Of a stretch of 64,000 bases of DNA, positions 44,978 to 54,662 are shown piece by piece (position 1 is the stretch's first letter; each line of letters begins with the position of its first letter). Source of the DNA: Myxococcales bacterium. GTDB lineage: Bacteria > Myxococcota > Myxococcia > Myxococcales > Anaeromyxobacteraceae. The DNA is taken from assembly GCA_021806645.1 (NCBI GenBank), contig JAJZQX010000007.1:1-64000 (forward strand), given 5' to 3'. The notes under the pieces are model-generated. The model was not told where the DNA came from. It did no database searches and saw nothing but the letters and a program-made list of their open reading frames with translations. The translations under genes were made by a program, and so were the position numbers.

Positions 44978-45453
44978 TGGCATTCCGAATCGTCGCGACG
45001 CTCCTTGCTGAGGGCGTGTCGCTGGACCAATACACGGGTCGTCTCACCGCGTTCAACATGCTGGAAGCTGTGCTCGCACCGTCCTTCCCTGCGATTCTCG
45101 GGAAGCTCGTGGTGGTCAACGTCTACGAGATCGATGATGGTCGTGAGCCGTGCTGGGAGCGGGTCACCGTGCTCGATGCCGAGGGCATGGCGCTCGCCGA
45201 GGTCAAGGCGGAACTGACCGGCGAGGGGGAGGCGCATCGTTCCATGGTCCTGTTCCAGGGGATCAAGCTGGCGAAGCCCGGGATCTGCAACGTCGTCGTG
45301 GAGCAGGCGCGTCGTTCAGACGGGCCTTGGCAAGTTGTAGCGCGCCGCCGCCTCCACGCGCAGATGCGCCCCCACCCGCTGTCCCGCCCGGACGAGAAGA
45401 ACCCTGAAGCCGGGAAGATTACCGAACCGGCCGCCACCAGCTCGAGGTCATGA
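44977..45453 (+). CDS. DUF6941-like protein, third gene of cassette
   Basis: A 158-aa protein whose ATG shares one base with the MqsA-like stop. The N-terminal pattern LLAEGVSLDQYTGRLTAFNM and APSFPAILGKLVVVNVYE resembles DUF6941 proteins, which are beta-sandwich-like and of unknown function (family named from memory). The middle segment VVVEQARRSDGPWQVVARRR is a likely beta hairpin. The C-terminal 25 residues are polar and may be disordered. The next sequence is a RAYT transposase fragment, so this is the end of the cassette. Confidence 0.65.
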   Translation: MAFRIVATLLAEGVSLDQYTGRLTAFNMLEAVLAPSFPAILGKLVVVNVYEIDDGREPCWERVTVLDAEGMALAEVKAELTGEGEAHRSMVLFQGIKLAKPGICNVVVEQARRSDGPWQVVARRRLHAQMRPHPLSRPDEKNPEAGKITEPAATSSRS

Positions 45454-45575
45454 GGTACGGCGATCTGAACCCGGTCCGCGCCGGCCTGGTGCGCTCTTCC
45501 GCGCGATGGACCTGGTCGAGCCTCCGTCACTACGCCTACGGCGAGACCGACGAGTTCATCCTCGATGCCACCTGA
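45430..45575 (+). pseudogene. C-terminal fragment of a REP-associated (RAYT) transposase
   Basis: The reading frame HQLEVMRYGDLNPVRAGLVR, continuing WTWSSLRHYAYGE and ending at 45575, matches the C-terminal part of TnpA-REP/IS200-like tyrosine transposases (usual form YIHLNPVRAGLV and WPWSSYRAY). The catalytic HUH and Tyr region is absent. It overlaps the end of the DUF6941-like gene in another frame. Confidence 0.8.
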
Positions 45576-45684
45576 TAGTCCCAAGGGGTGGGCCTAGTTG
45601 GGTCCTCATGATGATTGCGTCACCCAAGCTCACCCGGTCGGGTCACGATTGGTAAGCGTTCTTCCACGGCAGCAGGAGGCAGGC

Positions 45685-46539
45685 ATGGCGCAGGTCTTCG
45701 GGCGGCAGCACGTCGGCGCGATCTTCCTGGCAGCGCTCACCATCTGGTCCGGCCCGGCGGTGGCCGCGCCGGGCGACGCTGGCATTCCCACGGCCGAGCT
45801 CGCCCCGCACTACAAGGGCGGAAAGGAGGGACACGCCTACACCCGGGCGATGCTCGAGCTGGGCATGCGCACCGGAGCGGCCACCACGGCCGCGCTCCGC
45901 AACGATCCGGAACGCATCAAGGTGGCGCTGCGAAGCCTCCGCGAGCAGATGGTCAAGGTCGGGGCGATGGTGCCATCCTGGAGGCCCTACTTCCGGACCA
46001 ACCTCATCGACGAGCTCGAAAGTGCCGTGACCGCCAAGGCCGACATGGCCACCCGGCGCAAGATCGTGAGCCGGTTCGAGAACTCCTGCACGAACTGCCA
46101 CGCCCGCTTCATGTTCCAGGTCCAGGCGCAGTACCGCTGGGGCAGCTTCGCCACGGCCGTGGTCCAGGTCGGAGGCAAGGAGTTGACCTTCCACCAACTC
46201 ATGCTGGACCTCGCCAGCAGCCTGGGCGCGGTGCGAGGGGACGTGGAGTCCGGGCAGCTCACCGACGCCCGGGCCGCCTACCAGCGGCTGATGGACCACT
46301 TCTCGATGATGGAGCAGCTCTGCGCCAACTGCCACGACCAGCCGCGCCAGTACTTCATCGACTCCAGCGTCAAGGCCCACCTGTACAAGATGGGCGGACT
46401 GCTCCGCCGGGGTGAGAAGCAGGTCTCCGAGTACACGCCGCTCTTCAACGACGTCAACGAGATGAGCTGCATGCCCTGCCACCAGGTGCACATGCCGGCC
46501 GCCTTCCTGCAGCGCAACGCGCTGGAGGGGAAGCCGTAG
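45685..46539 (+). CDS. Tri-haem periplasmic c-type cytochrome
   Basis: A 284-aa protein. The ATG has aggaggcaggc upstream. A signal peptide is cleaved near residue 28 (GPAVAA). Three haem-binding motifs are present: CTNCH (135-139), CANCH (213-217) and CMPCH (262-266). The helical regions between them (for example RVALRSLREQMVK-like stretches) resemble cytochrome c'-type bundles. It probably carries electrons in the periplasm; partner unknown. The next gene, dctP-like, is convergent. Confidence 0.85.
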   Translation: MAQVFGRQHVGAIFLAALTIWSGPAVAAPGDAGIPTAELAPHYKGGKEGHAYTRAMLELGMRTGAATTAALRNDPERIKVALRSLREQMVKVGAMVPSWRPYFRTNLIDELESAVTAKADMATRRKIVSRFENSCTNCHARFMFQVQAQYRWGSFATAVVQVGGKELTFHQLMLDLASSLGAVRGDVESGQLTDARAAYQRLMDHFSMMEQLCANCHDQPRQYFIDSSVKAHLYKMGGLLRRGEKQVSEYTPLFNDVNEMSCMPCHQVHMPAAFLQRNALEGKP

Positions 46540-46569
46540 TCCGGCCGACCCGAATCGCCGAGCTCGAGC

Positions 46570-47562
46570 TTACTTCTTCTTGCCGGAGCGGCACTGGTCG
46601 CGCGCCACCTTGACCTCGTCGAAGAAGGCGGCCGGCACCACGCCGCCGCGCACCACCGGGTAGCTCCGCTCCATCGCCTCGCGCCACGGCCTCGGGTCGA
46701 CGCTCACCACCCGCAGTCCCTGCTTCTTCATGGCGGTCACGGCGTCCACGTTGAGCTTGCGCACCTCGGCGTCCACCTTCAGCCCCAGCTCCACCGCGAT
46801 GGCCTGCAGCCTGGTCCGGACCTCGGGGGCGATCCGCTCCCAGGCGTCCTTGCGGACGATGGTGGCGCCGTAGATGTAGCCCCACGGCAGGTCGATCATG
46901 GCGTCGGCCTTCTCGAAGAGCCGGGTGGTGAGGATGTAGAGCGGCACGTTGGTGATGCAGTCGATCATGCCGGTCTGGAGCGACGGCACCACGTCGGTGG
47001 AGGAGAGCACCACCGGGCTGAAGCCGGCGGCGAGCCAGGCGTCGACGCTCTTGGGGTCACCTTCCCAGGCGAAGACCTTGGCCTTGGCGGCGGCCATCTC
47101 GGCCGGCGTCCGGTAGGGCTTGTCGCAGAACATCGACATGGCGCCGATGCGGCTCCACTGCAGCACCACGTAGTTCTTGGCCTCGAAGGCCGCCTCGATC
47201 TTGCTCCGGACCCTGGCGAAGGTGCACTCCACCTCCTTCTCGTCGGTGAAGAACATGGGCAGCGAGAGCATCTGCGGCTCGGGCAGGATGTCGTGCATGC
47301 CGATGTTGGAGATGGAGGCGGCCTGCAGCTGGCCGATCCCCATCTTGCGGACCATGTCCCCTTCGCTCCCCTGCGTGCCGCCGGCGTAGACCTTGAGCTT
47401 CACCTGGCCGCCGGAGGCCTGCTCCCAGCGCTGCCCCAGCTCCTTCAGGATCTCGTGCCAGGTGGAGCCGGCCGGCGCCAGCGTCCCCAGCTTGATGGTG
47501 ACCTGAGCCTGGGCGGTGGAAGCGACGAGGGCGGCGAGCGCGGCGACGGCGAGCTTCTTCAC
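46570..47562 (-). CDS. TRAP transporter substrate-binding protein, DctP type
   Basis: A 330-aa protein with a signal peptide (MKKLAVAALAALVASTAQAQ). It carries the DctP family features VTIKLGTLAPAGSTWHEILK at the mature N-terminus and the organic-anion-binding region LSSTDVVPSLQTGMIDCITN. TRAP binding proteins capture dicarboxylates or related organic acids and pass them to the membrane subunits. It lies 43 bp after the TatT gene. Ligand unknown. Confidence 0.92.
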   Translation of the reverse strand: MKKLAVAALAALVASTAQAQVTIKLGTLAPAGSTWHEILKELGQRWEQASGGQVKLKVYAGGTQGSEGDMVRKMGIGQLQAASISNIGMHDILPEPQMLSLPMFFTDEKEVECTFARVRSKIEAAFEAKNYVVLQWSRIGAMSMFCDKPYRTPAEMAAAKAKVFAWEGDPKSVDAWLAAGFSPVVLSSTDVVPSLQTGMIDCITNVPLYILTTRLFEKADAMIDLPWGYIYGATIVRKDAWERIAPEVRTRLQAIAVELGLKVDAEVRKLNVDAVTAMKKQGLRVVSVDPRPWREAMERSYPVVRGGVVPAAFFDEVKVARDQCRSGKKK

Positions 47563-47581
47563 TGGCTTCTCCTTGGATGCG

Positions 47582-47605
47582 GTGACGAGGTGACGAAGTG
47601 ACGAG
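47582..47605. repeat. Three copies of an 8-bp direct repeat
   Basis: The unit gtgacgag, with one base changed in the middle copy, is repeated three times in the short gap between the TatT stop and the dctP start. It could come from slippage. No function is evident. Confidence 0.6.
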
Positions 47606-48511
47606 CTAGAGGAACAGGTCGTCGGCGTGGTCGAGCAGCAGCCGGGCGCGGCGCTGGGCCAGCGTGTTGGCGAGGCGGAAGTGCGGCGCGGCGTCGACGT
47701 CGGCCTTCAGCACCTCCTCGAGGAGGGCGGTGAAGCCGGCCCGGTCCTGCGCCTGCACCAGCAGCCCCTCGGCCAGCGCCACTCGCGGCCCGAGCTTCTG
47801 CTGGTGGGAGAGCTGCAGCGCCCGGTCGTAGTGAGCCCGGACCCTGGCCGCTCCGCCCCCCTCGCGCTCGGTGCGGGTGGCGTCGTAGGCGACGAAGAAC
47901 TCGTGGATCGAGCCCTCGCCCCATGACTCGTCGAGCGCCAGCGACCGCTCCATCATCGCCACCGGAGCGGGGAGCTCGGCCACCAGCCCGAGGTCGGACT
48001 TGGCGTTGACGATGGCCAGCGTCCAGGCCGAGGCGGTCCAGTAGAGGACCGGGACGTCCTCCTTGCTGGCCCTGGCCAGCACACCGGCCAGGTCCCTCAG
48101 CGCCTTGAGCCTGGCCCCCATCCCGTCGCGCCGCTCGTCGAGCGCCCGCAGCCCGTAGCCACGCGCCCGCAGGAAGAGCCGTCTCGCCCGGGCCCGCTGC
48201 TGCCTGGCCTCGGCCAGCCGCCCGGCGAAATCGGCGGCGTCGGCGTCGGCCGCCACGAACGCATAGGCGTACTGGGTGAAGCCGCTGCAGAGCGCCAGGA
48301 GCAGCGACTCGTTCCCCGGATCGGAGGCGAGGACCGACTCCATGGTCTTCAGCCCGAACGGGACCGCGTCGCGGACCAGCTCCGGATCGTCGTCGGAGGC
48401 GTAGGTGTCGCCCCCCGAGGTGAGCGCGTTGGCGGCCACCCTGGCGGCGAGCCCGGAACAGCCCGACGCGGTGACAATGAGGGCGGCGGCGAGGACGGTG
48501 AAGCGGTGCAT
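47606..48511 (-). CDS. TRAP transporter TatT (T-component) lipoprotein
   Basis: A 301-aa protein with a lipoprotein signal (MHRFTVLAAALIVTASGC; lipobox with Cys at about residue 18). The mature part is helical and TPR-like, with family features such as YWTASAWTLAIVNAKSD and HEFFVAYDATR. TatT proteins form trimers that dock the DctP-like binding protein in Treponema-type TRAP systems. Here it immediately precedes dctP. The start codon is inside a short divergent region shared with dctQM. Confidence 0.88.
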   Translation of the reverse strand: MHRFTVLAAALIVTASGCSGLAARVAANALTSGGDTYASDDDPELVRDAVPFGLKTMESVLASDPGNESLLLALCSGFTQYAYAFVAADADAADFAGRLAEARQQRARARRLFLRARGYGLRALDERRDGMGARLKALRDLAGVLARASKEDVPVLYWTASAWTLAIVNAKSDLGLVAELPAPVAMMERSLALDESWGEGSIHEFFVAYDATRTEREGGGAARVRAHYDRALQLSHQQKLGPRVALAEGLLVQAQDRAGFTALLEEVLKADVDAAPHFRLANTLAQRRARLLLDHADDLFL

Positions 48512-48550
48512 CGGGCTTCTCCCCCGGGGAGTTCGTGGTACTCATAGGCT

Positions 48551-48565
48551 CCCCGCCGGGCGGGG
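48551..48565. promoter_or_regulatory. Inverted repeat in the divergent TRAP control region
   Basis: Between the TatT and dctQM starts (59 bp) the sequence ccccgcc-g-ggcgggg forms an inverted repeat, and a second one, ctcccc-c-ggggag, lies at 48519-48531. These may be operator sites controlling both directions; GC richness makes chance pairing likely too. Confidence 0.3.
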
Positions 48566-48570
48566 GTCAA

Positions 48571-50436
48571 ATGCAACCTCCCGTGACCACCGAGATCCCT
48601 CCCGACCACGTCTCCGCCAAGCCCGGCACCCGCCTCGAGCGCGGGCTGGTCACCGTGCTGCTGCTCGCGATGATCGCCCTGCCGGCCGCCTCCGCGCTGG
48701 CCCGCCGCTTCCTCGGGCGCGATCTCCCCGGCGCCTCGGTGCTGGCCCAGCACATCACGCTCTGGGTCGGCTTCATCGGCGCGCTGCTGGCCACTGCCTC
48801 GGAGCGCCACCTCGGCCTCTCCACGCTGGGGATGCTGCCCGACGGCCCGCCGCGCCGGGCCCTCCACGCCTTCGGCCAGATCGCCAGCGCCGCCGCCTGC
48901 GCCCTGCTGGTCTGGGCCTCGCTGAGGCTGGTCGAGGTGGAGTGGGGCAGCGAGGGCGAGGTGGCCTTCGGCATCCCGGTGGCCTGGAGCCAGCTGGTGA
49001 TGCCGGTCGGCTTCGCCGTCATGGCGCTGCGCTTCGCCTGGATGGCCGGCGCCTGCCCGCTCAAGCGCGGCCTCTGGTGCTGGGTGCCGCGCGCGCTGGC
49101 GCTCGCCGCCATCCCGGCCGTCTTCCTGCTCGGGCGGGCCACGCCCACTCCGGCGCTGGTGACGGTGCTGCTGCTGGTGACGCTGGCGGCCTTCCTGGTC
49201 GGCGCGCCGGTCTTCGTGGCCATGAGCGGCGTGGCCATGGCCCTCTTCTTCCGCGACGGCGGCGCCTCGGCCATCGCGGCCGTCCCCACCGCCACCTTCA
49301 ACCTGGTCTCCTCCTCCACCCTGCCCGCCATCCCGCTGCTCACCGTGGCTGGCTACGTGCTGGCCGAGGCCGGCGCGGCGCGGCGGCTGGTGCGCGCCTA
49401 CAAGGGGATGTTCGGCTGGATGCCGGGCGGCGTGGCGGTGATGGCCACCATGGTCTGCGCCGTCTTCACCACCTTCACCGGGGCGTCCGGCGTGACCATC
49501 CTGGCGGTGGGTGGCCTGCTGCTGCCGGCGCTGATCGAGGACAGGTACCCCGAGGGCTTCTCGCTCGGCCTGGTGACCGCCTCCGGCTCGCTGGGGCTGC
49601 TCTTCCCCCCTTCACTTCCCGTCATCCTCTACGCGGTGGTGGCCGGCGCCGCCATCGACCAGCTCTTCATCGGCGGCCTGCTCCCCGGCCTCCTCATGAT
49701 CCTGCTGGTGGCCGGCTACGGCGTCTGGACGGGGGTCCGCGCCGGCGCGCCGCACCAGCCCTTCGAGCCGCGCGAGGCCTGGCGCGCGCTGTGGGCCGCC
49801 AAGTGGGACCTGGGCCTGCCGCTGCTGGTGGTGGTGTCGGTCGGTGGCGGCTACGCCACGGTGGTGGAGGCCTCGGCGCTGGCGGCCGCCTACTCGATCC
49901 TGGTCGAGCTGGTGATCTTCCGCGAGATCAAGCCGTTTCGCGACCTGCCCGGCGTCCTCTCCAGCGCCGCCACCCTGGTCGGCTCGGTGGTGCTGCTGCT
50001 CGGCACCGCGCTCGGCGTGACCAGCTGGTTCGTGGACGCCGAGATCCCGACCCGGCTGGTGGAGTGGATGACCACCCACGTGCAGAGCCCGGCCCTCTTC
50101 CTGCTCATGCTCAACGCCGTGCTGCTGGTGCTGGGCAGCGTGCTGGAGATCTACTCGGCCATCGTGGTGCTGGCGCCGCTGGTGGCGCCGCTGGGGCGCG
50201 CCTACGGCATCGAGCCCATCCACCTGGGCGTGGTCTTCCTCGCCAACCTGGAGCTGGGGTTCCTCTTCCCGCCCATGGGGCTCAACCTCTTCCTCTCGGC
50301 GCAGCGCTTCCACAAGCCGCTGCCCCAGGTCTACCGGAACGCCTTCCCCTTCCTGCTCATCATGACGGCCGGCGTGCTGGCCATCACCTACCTGCCCATC
50401 CTCACCACCGGCGTGGTCCAGCTCTTCGCCAGGTAG
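48571..50436 (+). CDS. TRAP transporter permease, fused DctQ-DctM
   Basis: A 621-aa membrane protein. The first ~190 residues form a four-helix DctQ-like small subunit (GASVLAQHITLWVGFIGALL is typical), fused to the DctM large permease with about 12 helices. The latter has family motifs GVTILAVGGLLLPALIEDRY, GLLFPPSLPVILYAVVAGAA and ELGFLFPPMGLNLF. It moves substrate using a Na+ or H+ gradient, with substrate delivered by the DctP protein encoded divergently. Confidence 0.93.
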   Translation: MQPPVTTEIPPDHVSAKPGTRLERGLVTVLLLAMIALPAASALARRFLGRDLPGASVLAQHITLWVGFIGALLATASERHLGLSTLGMLPDGPPRRALHAFGQIASAAACALLVWASLRLVEVEWGSEGEVAFGIPVAWSQLVMPVGFAVMALRFAWMAGACPLKRGLWCWVPRALALAAIPAVFLLGRATPTPALVTVLLLVTLAAFLVGAPVFVAMSGVAMALFFRDGGASAIAAVPTATFNLVSSSTLPAIPLLTVAGYVLAEAGAARRLVRAYKGMFGWMPGGVAVMATMVCAVFTTFTGASGVTILAVGGLLLPALIEDRYPEGFSLGLVTASGSLGLLFPPSLPVILYAVVAGAAIDQLFIGGLLPGLLMILLVAGYGVWTGVRAGAPHQPFEPREAWRALWAAKWDLGLPLLVVVSVGGGYATVVEASALAAAYSILVELVIFREIKPFRDLPGVLSSAATLVGSVVLLLGTALGVTSWFVDAEIPTRLVEWMTTHVQSPALFLLMLNAVLLVLGSVLEIYSAIVVLAPLVAPLGRAYGIEPIHLGVVFLANLELGFLFPPMGLNLFLSAQRFHKPLPQVYRNAFPFLLIMTAGVLAITYLPILTTGVVQLFAR

Positions 50437-50466
50437 GAGCGGACCGGCCAGCGCGGTCGGCCGCTC
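50437..50466 (+). terminator. Hairpin after dctQM
   Basis: The sequence starts right after the TAG stop: gagcggaccg and its complement with a 3-base bulge (cggt-cgg-ccgctc) around a 7-base loop. There is no T-run, so termination is only plausible. Confidence 0.4.
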
Positions 50467-50555
50467 ACGGGCTCTTGGTGCCGGGTGCCACCCTTGACCC
50501 GCAGTGCGGACACGGACCCACCATGCTCCGCGAAGACCCGGTCATATACCGGTAG

Positions 50556-51047
50556 CTAAAATACTGCGCTGATGATTCCGCCGCCGGAGAGCTGACACTC
50601 GCCCTGGCCGCCATCCGTCATGCCATTGGCCGGATGGCCAAGATGGAAGCGGCAGCGCATGCGCTGACCGTTGCTGGTTGCAAGATTGGCAACCACTTTC
50701 CCGGTGTAGTGCGTGATGAACTGCGTCGCATCGTACAGGGCCGGATATGGCTGGCTCCAGTACGGCCAATCGTTCCATCCCTCGCTCCAGCCGTTCCACA
50801 TCGGAGCCAGGGTTTCGTGCCGCGTCTGGCGGGTGATCTGGAAGAAACGGCCCGTGTAGGTCGCATCGAGCAGCGTGGCCACCATCGTGCCTGACATCCC
50901 CCCGTCCGTGCTCTTCCAGGTGAACCGAACCGGCTCGACGGGTTTGCCCTTGGTGGTCATCTCTCCGCGTCCCATGCCGGTGGTGGTGCAACCAGCCAGG
51001 ACCATGAGTGCCAGCGCGCTCGCCGCCATCAGTTGACGACACTTCAT
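50556..51047 (-). CDS. Predicted lipoprotein of unknown function
   Basis: A 163-aa protein. The ATG at 51047 has aaggaggaccca just upstream. The signal MKCRQLMAASALALMVLAGC ends in a lipobox. The mature part has FTWKSTDGGMSGTMVATLLD, GRFFQITRQTRHET, a Trp/Tyr-rich stretch (MWNGWSEGWNDWPYW) and C-terminal RMRCRFHLGHPANGMTDGG. Base use is lower-GC than the neighbours. Family not recognised; similar small lipoproteins occur in Betaproteobacteria, which may be the source. Confidence 0.65.
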   Translation of the reverse strand: MKCRQLMAASALALMVLAGCTTTGMGRGEMTTKGKPVEPVRFTWKSTDGGMSGTMVATLLDATYTGRFFQITRQTRHETLAPMWNGWSEGWNDWPYWSQPYPALYDATQFITHYTGKVVANLATSNGQRMRCRFHLGHPANGMTDGGQGECQLSGGGIISAVF

Positions 51048-51396
51048 TGGGTCCTCCTTGTCTCTTCCCGGGCAGGATGTTCCTGCCAAACCCTGACACT
51101 GCATCGCCCATGCTCGCAATGGCCCTTGCCGACCTCTTCCGGCAAATGGCCCGCGCCCTCGACGAGCTTGCCGGAGACCTCGCGTGTTGCTTCGATGGCT
51201 CTGGATTTTCGAGCATGCGCGTTCGCCTGGCAGGGGTCAACCGGATGACCTGACGCCAGAAAGCTTGAGTGGGCCAGCGATTCCGGACCTCCTGGCATGG
51301 GGCCCGGCTACATGGCGTGAGTGCCGGCGAACGTCCCGAAAGGGGCGGACCCGTGGCGCCTGGGCCGGCGCGTGCACGCCCAACCCTGAACACCGC
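51048..51396. other. Non-coding stretch, nothing recognised
   Basis: A 349-bp gap between the lipoprotein and the cardiolipin synthase gene. Short open frames exist but none has a good ribosome site or recognisable product. Base composition is close to the flanking acquired genes rather than to the chromosome. Confidence 0.4.
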
Positions 51397-52752
51397 TCAC
51401 AACTGGAACGCCAGCCACAACACCAGCCCCTCGCCCAGATCCCGCCACAGGCCGGGCGGGTGCGACACGTAGGCCTGCGCATTGCGGGCTTCGTGCCGAT
51501 ACCAGTCGGCAAACGCGGCCACCGCGTCCGGCGCGTGAAACGCCACCATCGCCTCATAGTTCAGGAACAGGCTGCGGCTGTCGAGATTGGCCGATCCGGC
51601 CAGCGTCCAGTCGGCATCGACGATGACCAGCTTGGCATGCAGCATGTGCGGCACCTGGCGCACCGTGGCGCCCGCTTCGACCAGGGTGCGCAGGGCGCGG
51701 TGGCGCGCCAGGTCGGCCAGGCGGTGGTTGGAGTGCGCAGGCAGCAGCAACTCCACCGCCACACCGCGCCGCGCCGCCAGCGCCAGCGCAATCAGCAGGG
51801 CATCGTCGGGCACGAAATACGGGGTGATCATCAGGATGCGCCGTTCGGCACGGTAGCAGGCGCTGATGAGCAGCACGTACAAGGTGTCGTCGCGCTGATC
51901 CGGACCGCTGGCAATCAGCTGCGCGCCGCTGGGCACTTCGGGTTGACTGGTTTCAAACGCCGCCGGGCGCGGTTCATCGCCCGCGAATGCCCAGTCGTGC
52001 GCAAACAGCGCGCTGGCCTGCTGCGCCAGCGTGCCTGACAGGTCGAAGCTGAGGTCGCGCCAGGCGGGTTTCCCCGCGTCGCCGACGAAGTATTCAGCCG
52101 CCAGATTGCGCCCACCGCACCACAGGAACTGGTCGTCGGCGATGACCAGTTTCCGGTGATTGCGCAAGGCGGTGCGCCCGCGCAACGGCGAATGCAGTGG
52201 CGGCACGAACAACCGAAGCTGCACGCCACCTGCACGCAGCGCCGCCAGATCGATGGGCCCGCCCAGATAGCGCCCCATGCCGTCGAGCAACAGCCGCACC
52301 CGCACCCCGGCACGCGCCAGCGCGATGAGCCGCGCCACCACCGCGTCGCCCAGGCCATCGCGGCCAAGGATGAAGGTGGAAACATCCAGGCTGTACGTGG
52401 CGCGGTCGATGGTCGCCCACAGGGCGCTGCGTGCCGCGGCACCGTCCGCGTGCACGGCCAGCGCCGCGTACCCCACCGGCGGCGGCTGCCCCAGCGCCGC
52501 CGCCAGCGCTGCCAGGGTGTTGGCGTGCGGCAGGGATTGCACGCCGGGCGCGGCGCGCTGGCGCGTGAGCTTGCGGGTGCCGAACAACAGGTACAGCGGC
52601 AAACCCAGATACGGCAACAGCCCCAGCAACAGCACCCAGCCGATGGCGGCAGACGGGTGACGGCGCTGGTGCAGCGTGTGCGACATAAGCACGTACACCA
52701 GCAGCGAGAACAGCGCGAGGACGCCGTGCAGCGACAGCCAGCTTGTCAGCAT
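51397..52752 (-). CDS. Cardiolipin synthase, phospholipase D superfamily
   Basis: A 451-aa protein. Two N-terminal helices (about 7-25 and 35-57) precede two PLD domains, each with an HKD motif: HRKLVIADD (H199, K201, D206) and HAKLVIVDADWTLAGS (H372, K374, D379). It probably joins two phosphatidylglycerol molecules, or PG and another phospholipid, to make cardiolipin. Codon use (frequent CAG, GGC, CGC with more third-position A/T variety) and the linker style look betaproteobacterial, suggesting transfer. Its upstream region is shared with a possible transposase end. Confidence 0.9.
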   Translation of the reverse strand: MLTSWLSLHGVLALFSLLVYVLMSHTLHQRRHPSAAIGWVLLLGLLPYLGLPLYLLFGTRKLTRQRAAPGVQSLPHANTLAALAAALGQPPPVGYAALAVHADGAAARSALWATIDRATYSLDVSTFILGRDGLGDAVVARLIALARAGVRVRLLLDGMGRYLGGPIDLAALRAGGVQLRLFVPPLHSPLRGRTALRNHRKLVIADDQFLWCGGRNLAAEYFVGDAGKPAWRDLSFDLSGTLAQQASALFAHDWAFAGDEPRPAAFETSQPEVPSGAQLIASGPDQRDDTLYVLLISACYRAERRILMITPYFVPDDALLIALALAARRGVAVELLLPAHSNHRLADLARHRALRTLVEAGATVRQVPHMLHAKLVIVDADWTLAGSANLDSRSLFLNYEAMVAFHAPDAVAAFADWYRHEARNAQAYVSHPPGLWRDLGEGLVLWLAFQL

Positions 52753-53197
52753 GGAAAGTCACCACCCATGGAATGGGGACACGAGTCACGAGATCTCTCG
52801 TAACCGTTCACGCCCTTCAGTTCACGTTGGCAGGAGCGACGGCGCCGAGCACGCGTCGAGGCGGGCCTGGTGAGCGGCGACGATGTAGTCGAACACGTTG
52901 CGGTCCCGCTGTCGAAACGGAGGTAGGAGGTGGTGCCGGACACGGGCTCTTCGGGCTCCTTCAGCGGCGTCGAGCGGACGCGTGGCCGGAGAGGACCTCA
53001 CGGGCGGAGGAGGTCAAGGGTGGACGGGGAAGTCGCTGGCCCCGGTGGCCTGGCCGCTCAGGGTGCTCCAGGTGGGTCTCGTCCGTCCGGGGCAGCCCCT
53101 CCCGGACACCTCCATCGACGGCACCATGCGCCAGACTCCGCCGCCTGACGCCCGACCGGGCTCGACCGAGGCGGCGCCTCGGTTCCAGGAGGCCACC
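52753..53197. other. Intergenic region with a possible transposase 3' end
   Basis: A 445-bp gap. Leftward, 52822-52930 reads VFDYIVAAHQARLDACSAPS followed by LLPT and stop, which resembles the C-terminal tail of some IS66-like transposases; the match is too short to be sure. From about 52960 to 53197 GC is high, and the last part probably holds the promoter of the subtilisin gene. Confidence 0.35.
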
Positions 53198-54571
<1,374 letters not shown>

Positions 54572-54662
54572 CCGGTCCGGCGCCCGTTCCAGGGCATCGT
54601 CGGGCGCCGCGCCACAGCGAGAACCCAGCCCGAGGCCCCGCGCCTCGTGGTACGGGTGGGGC

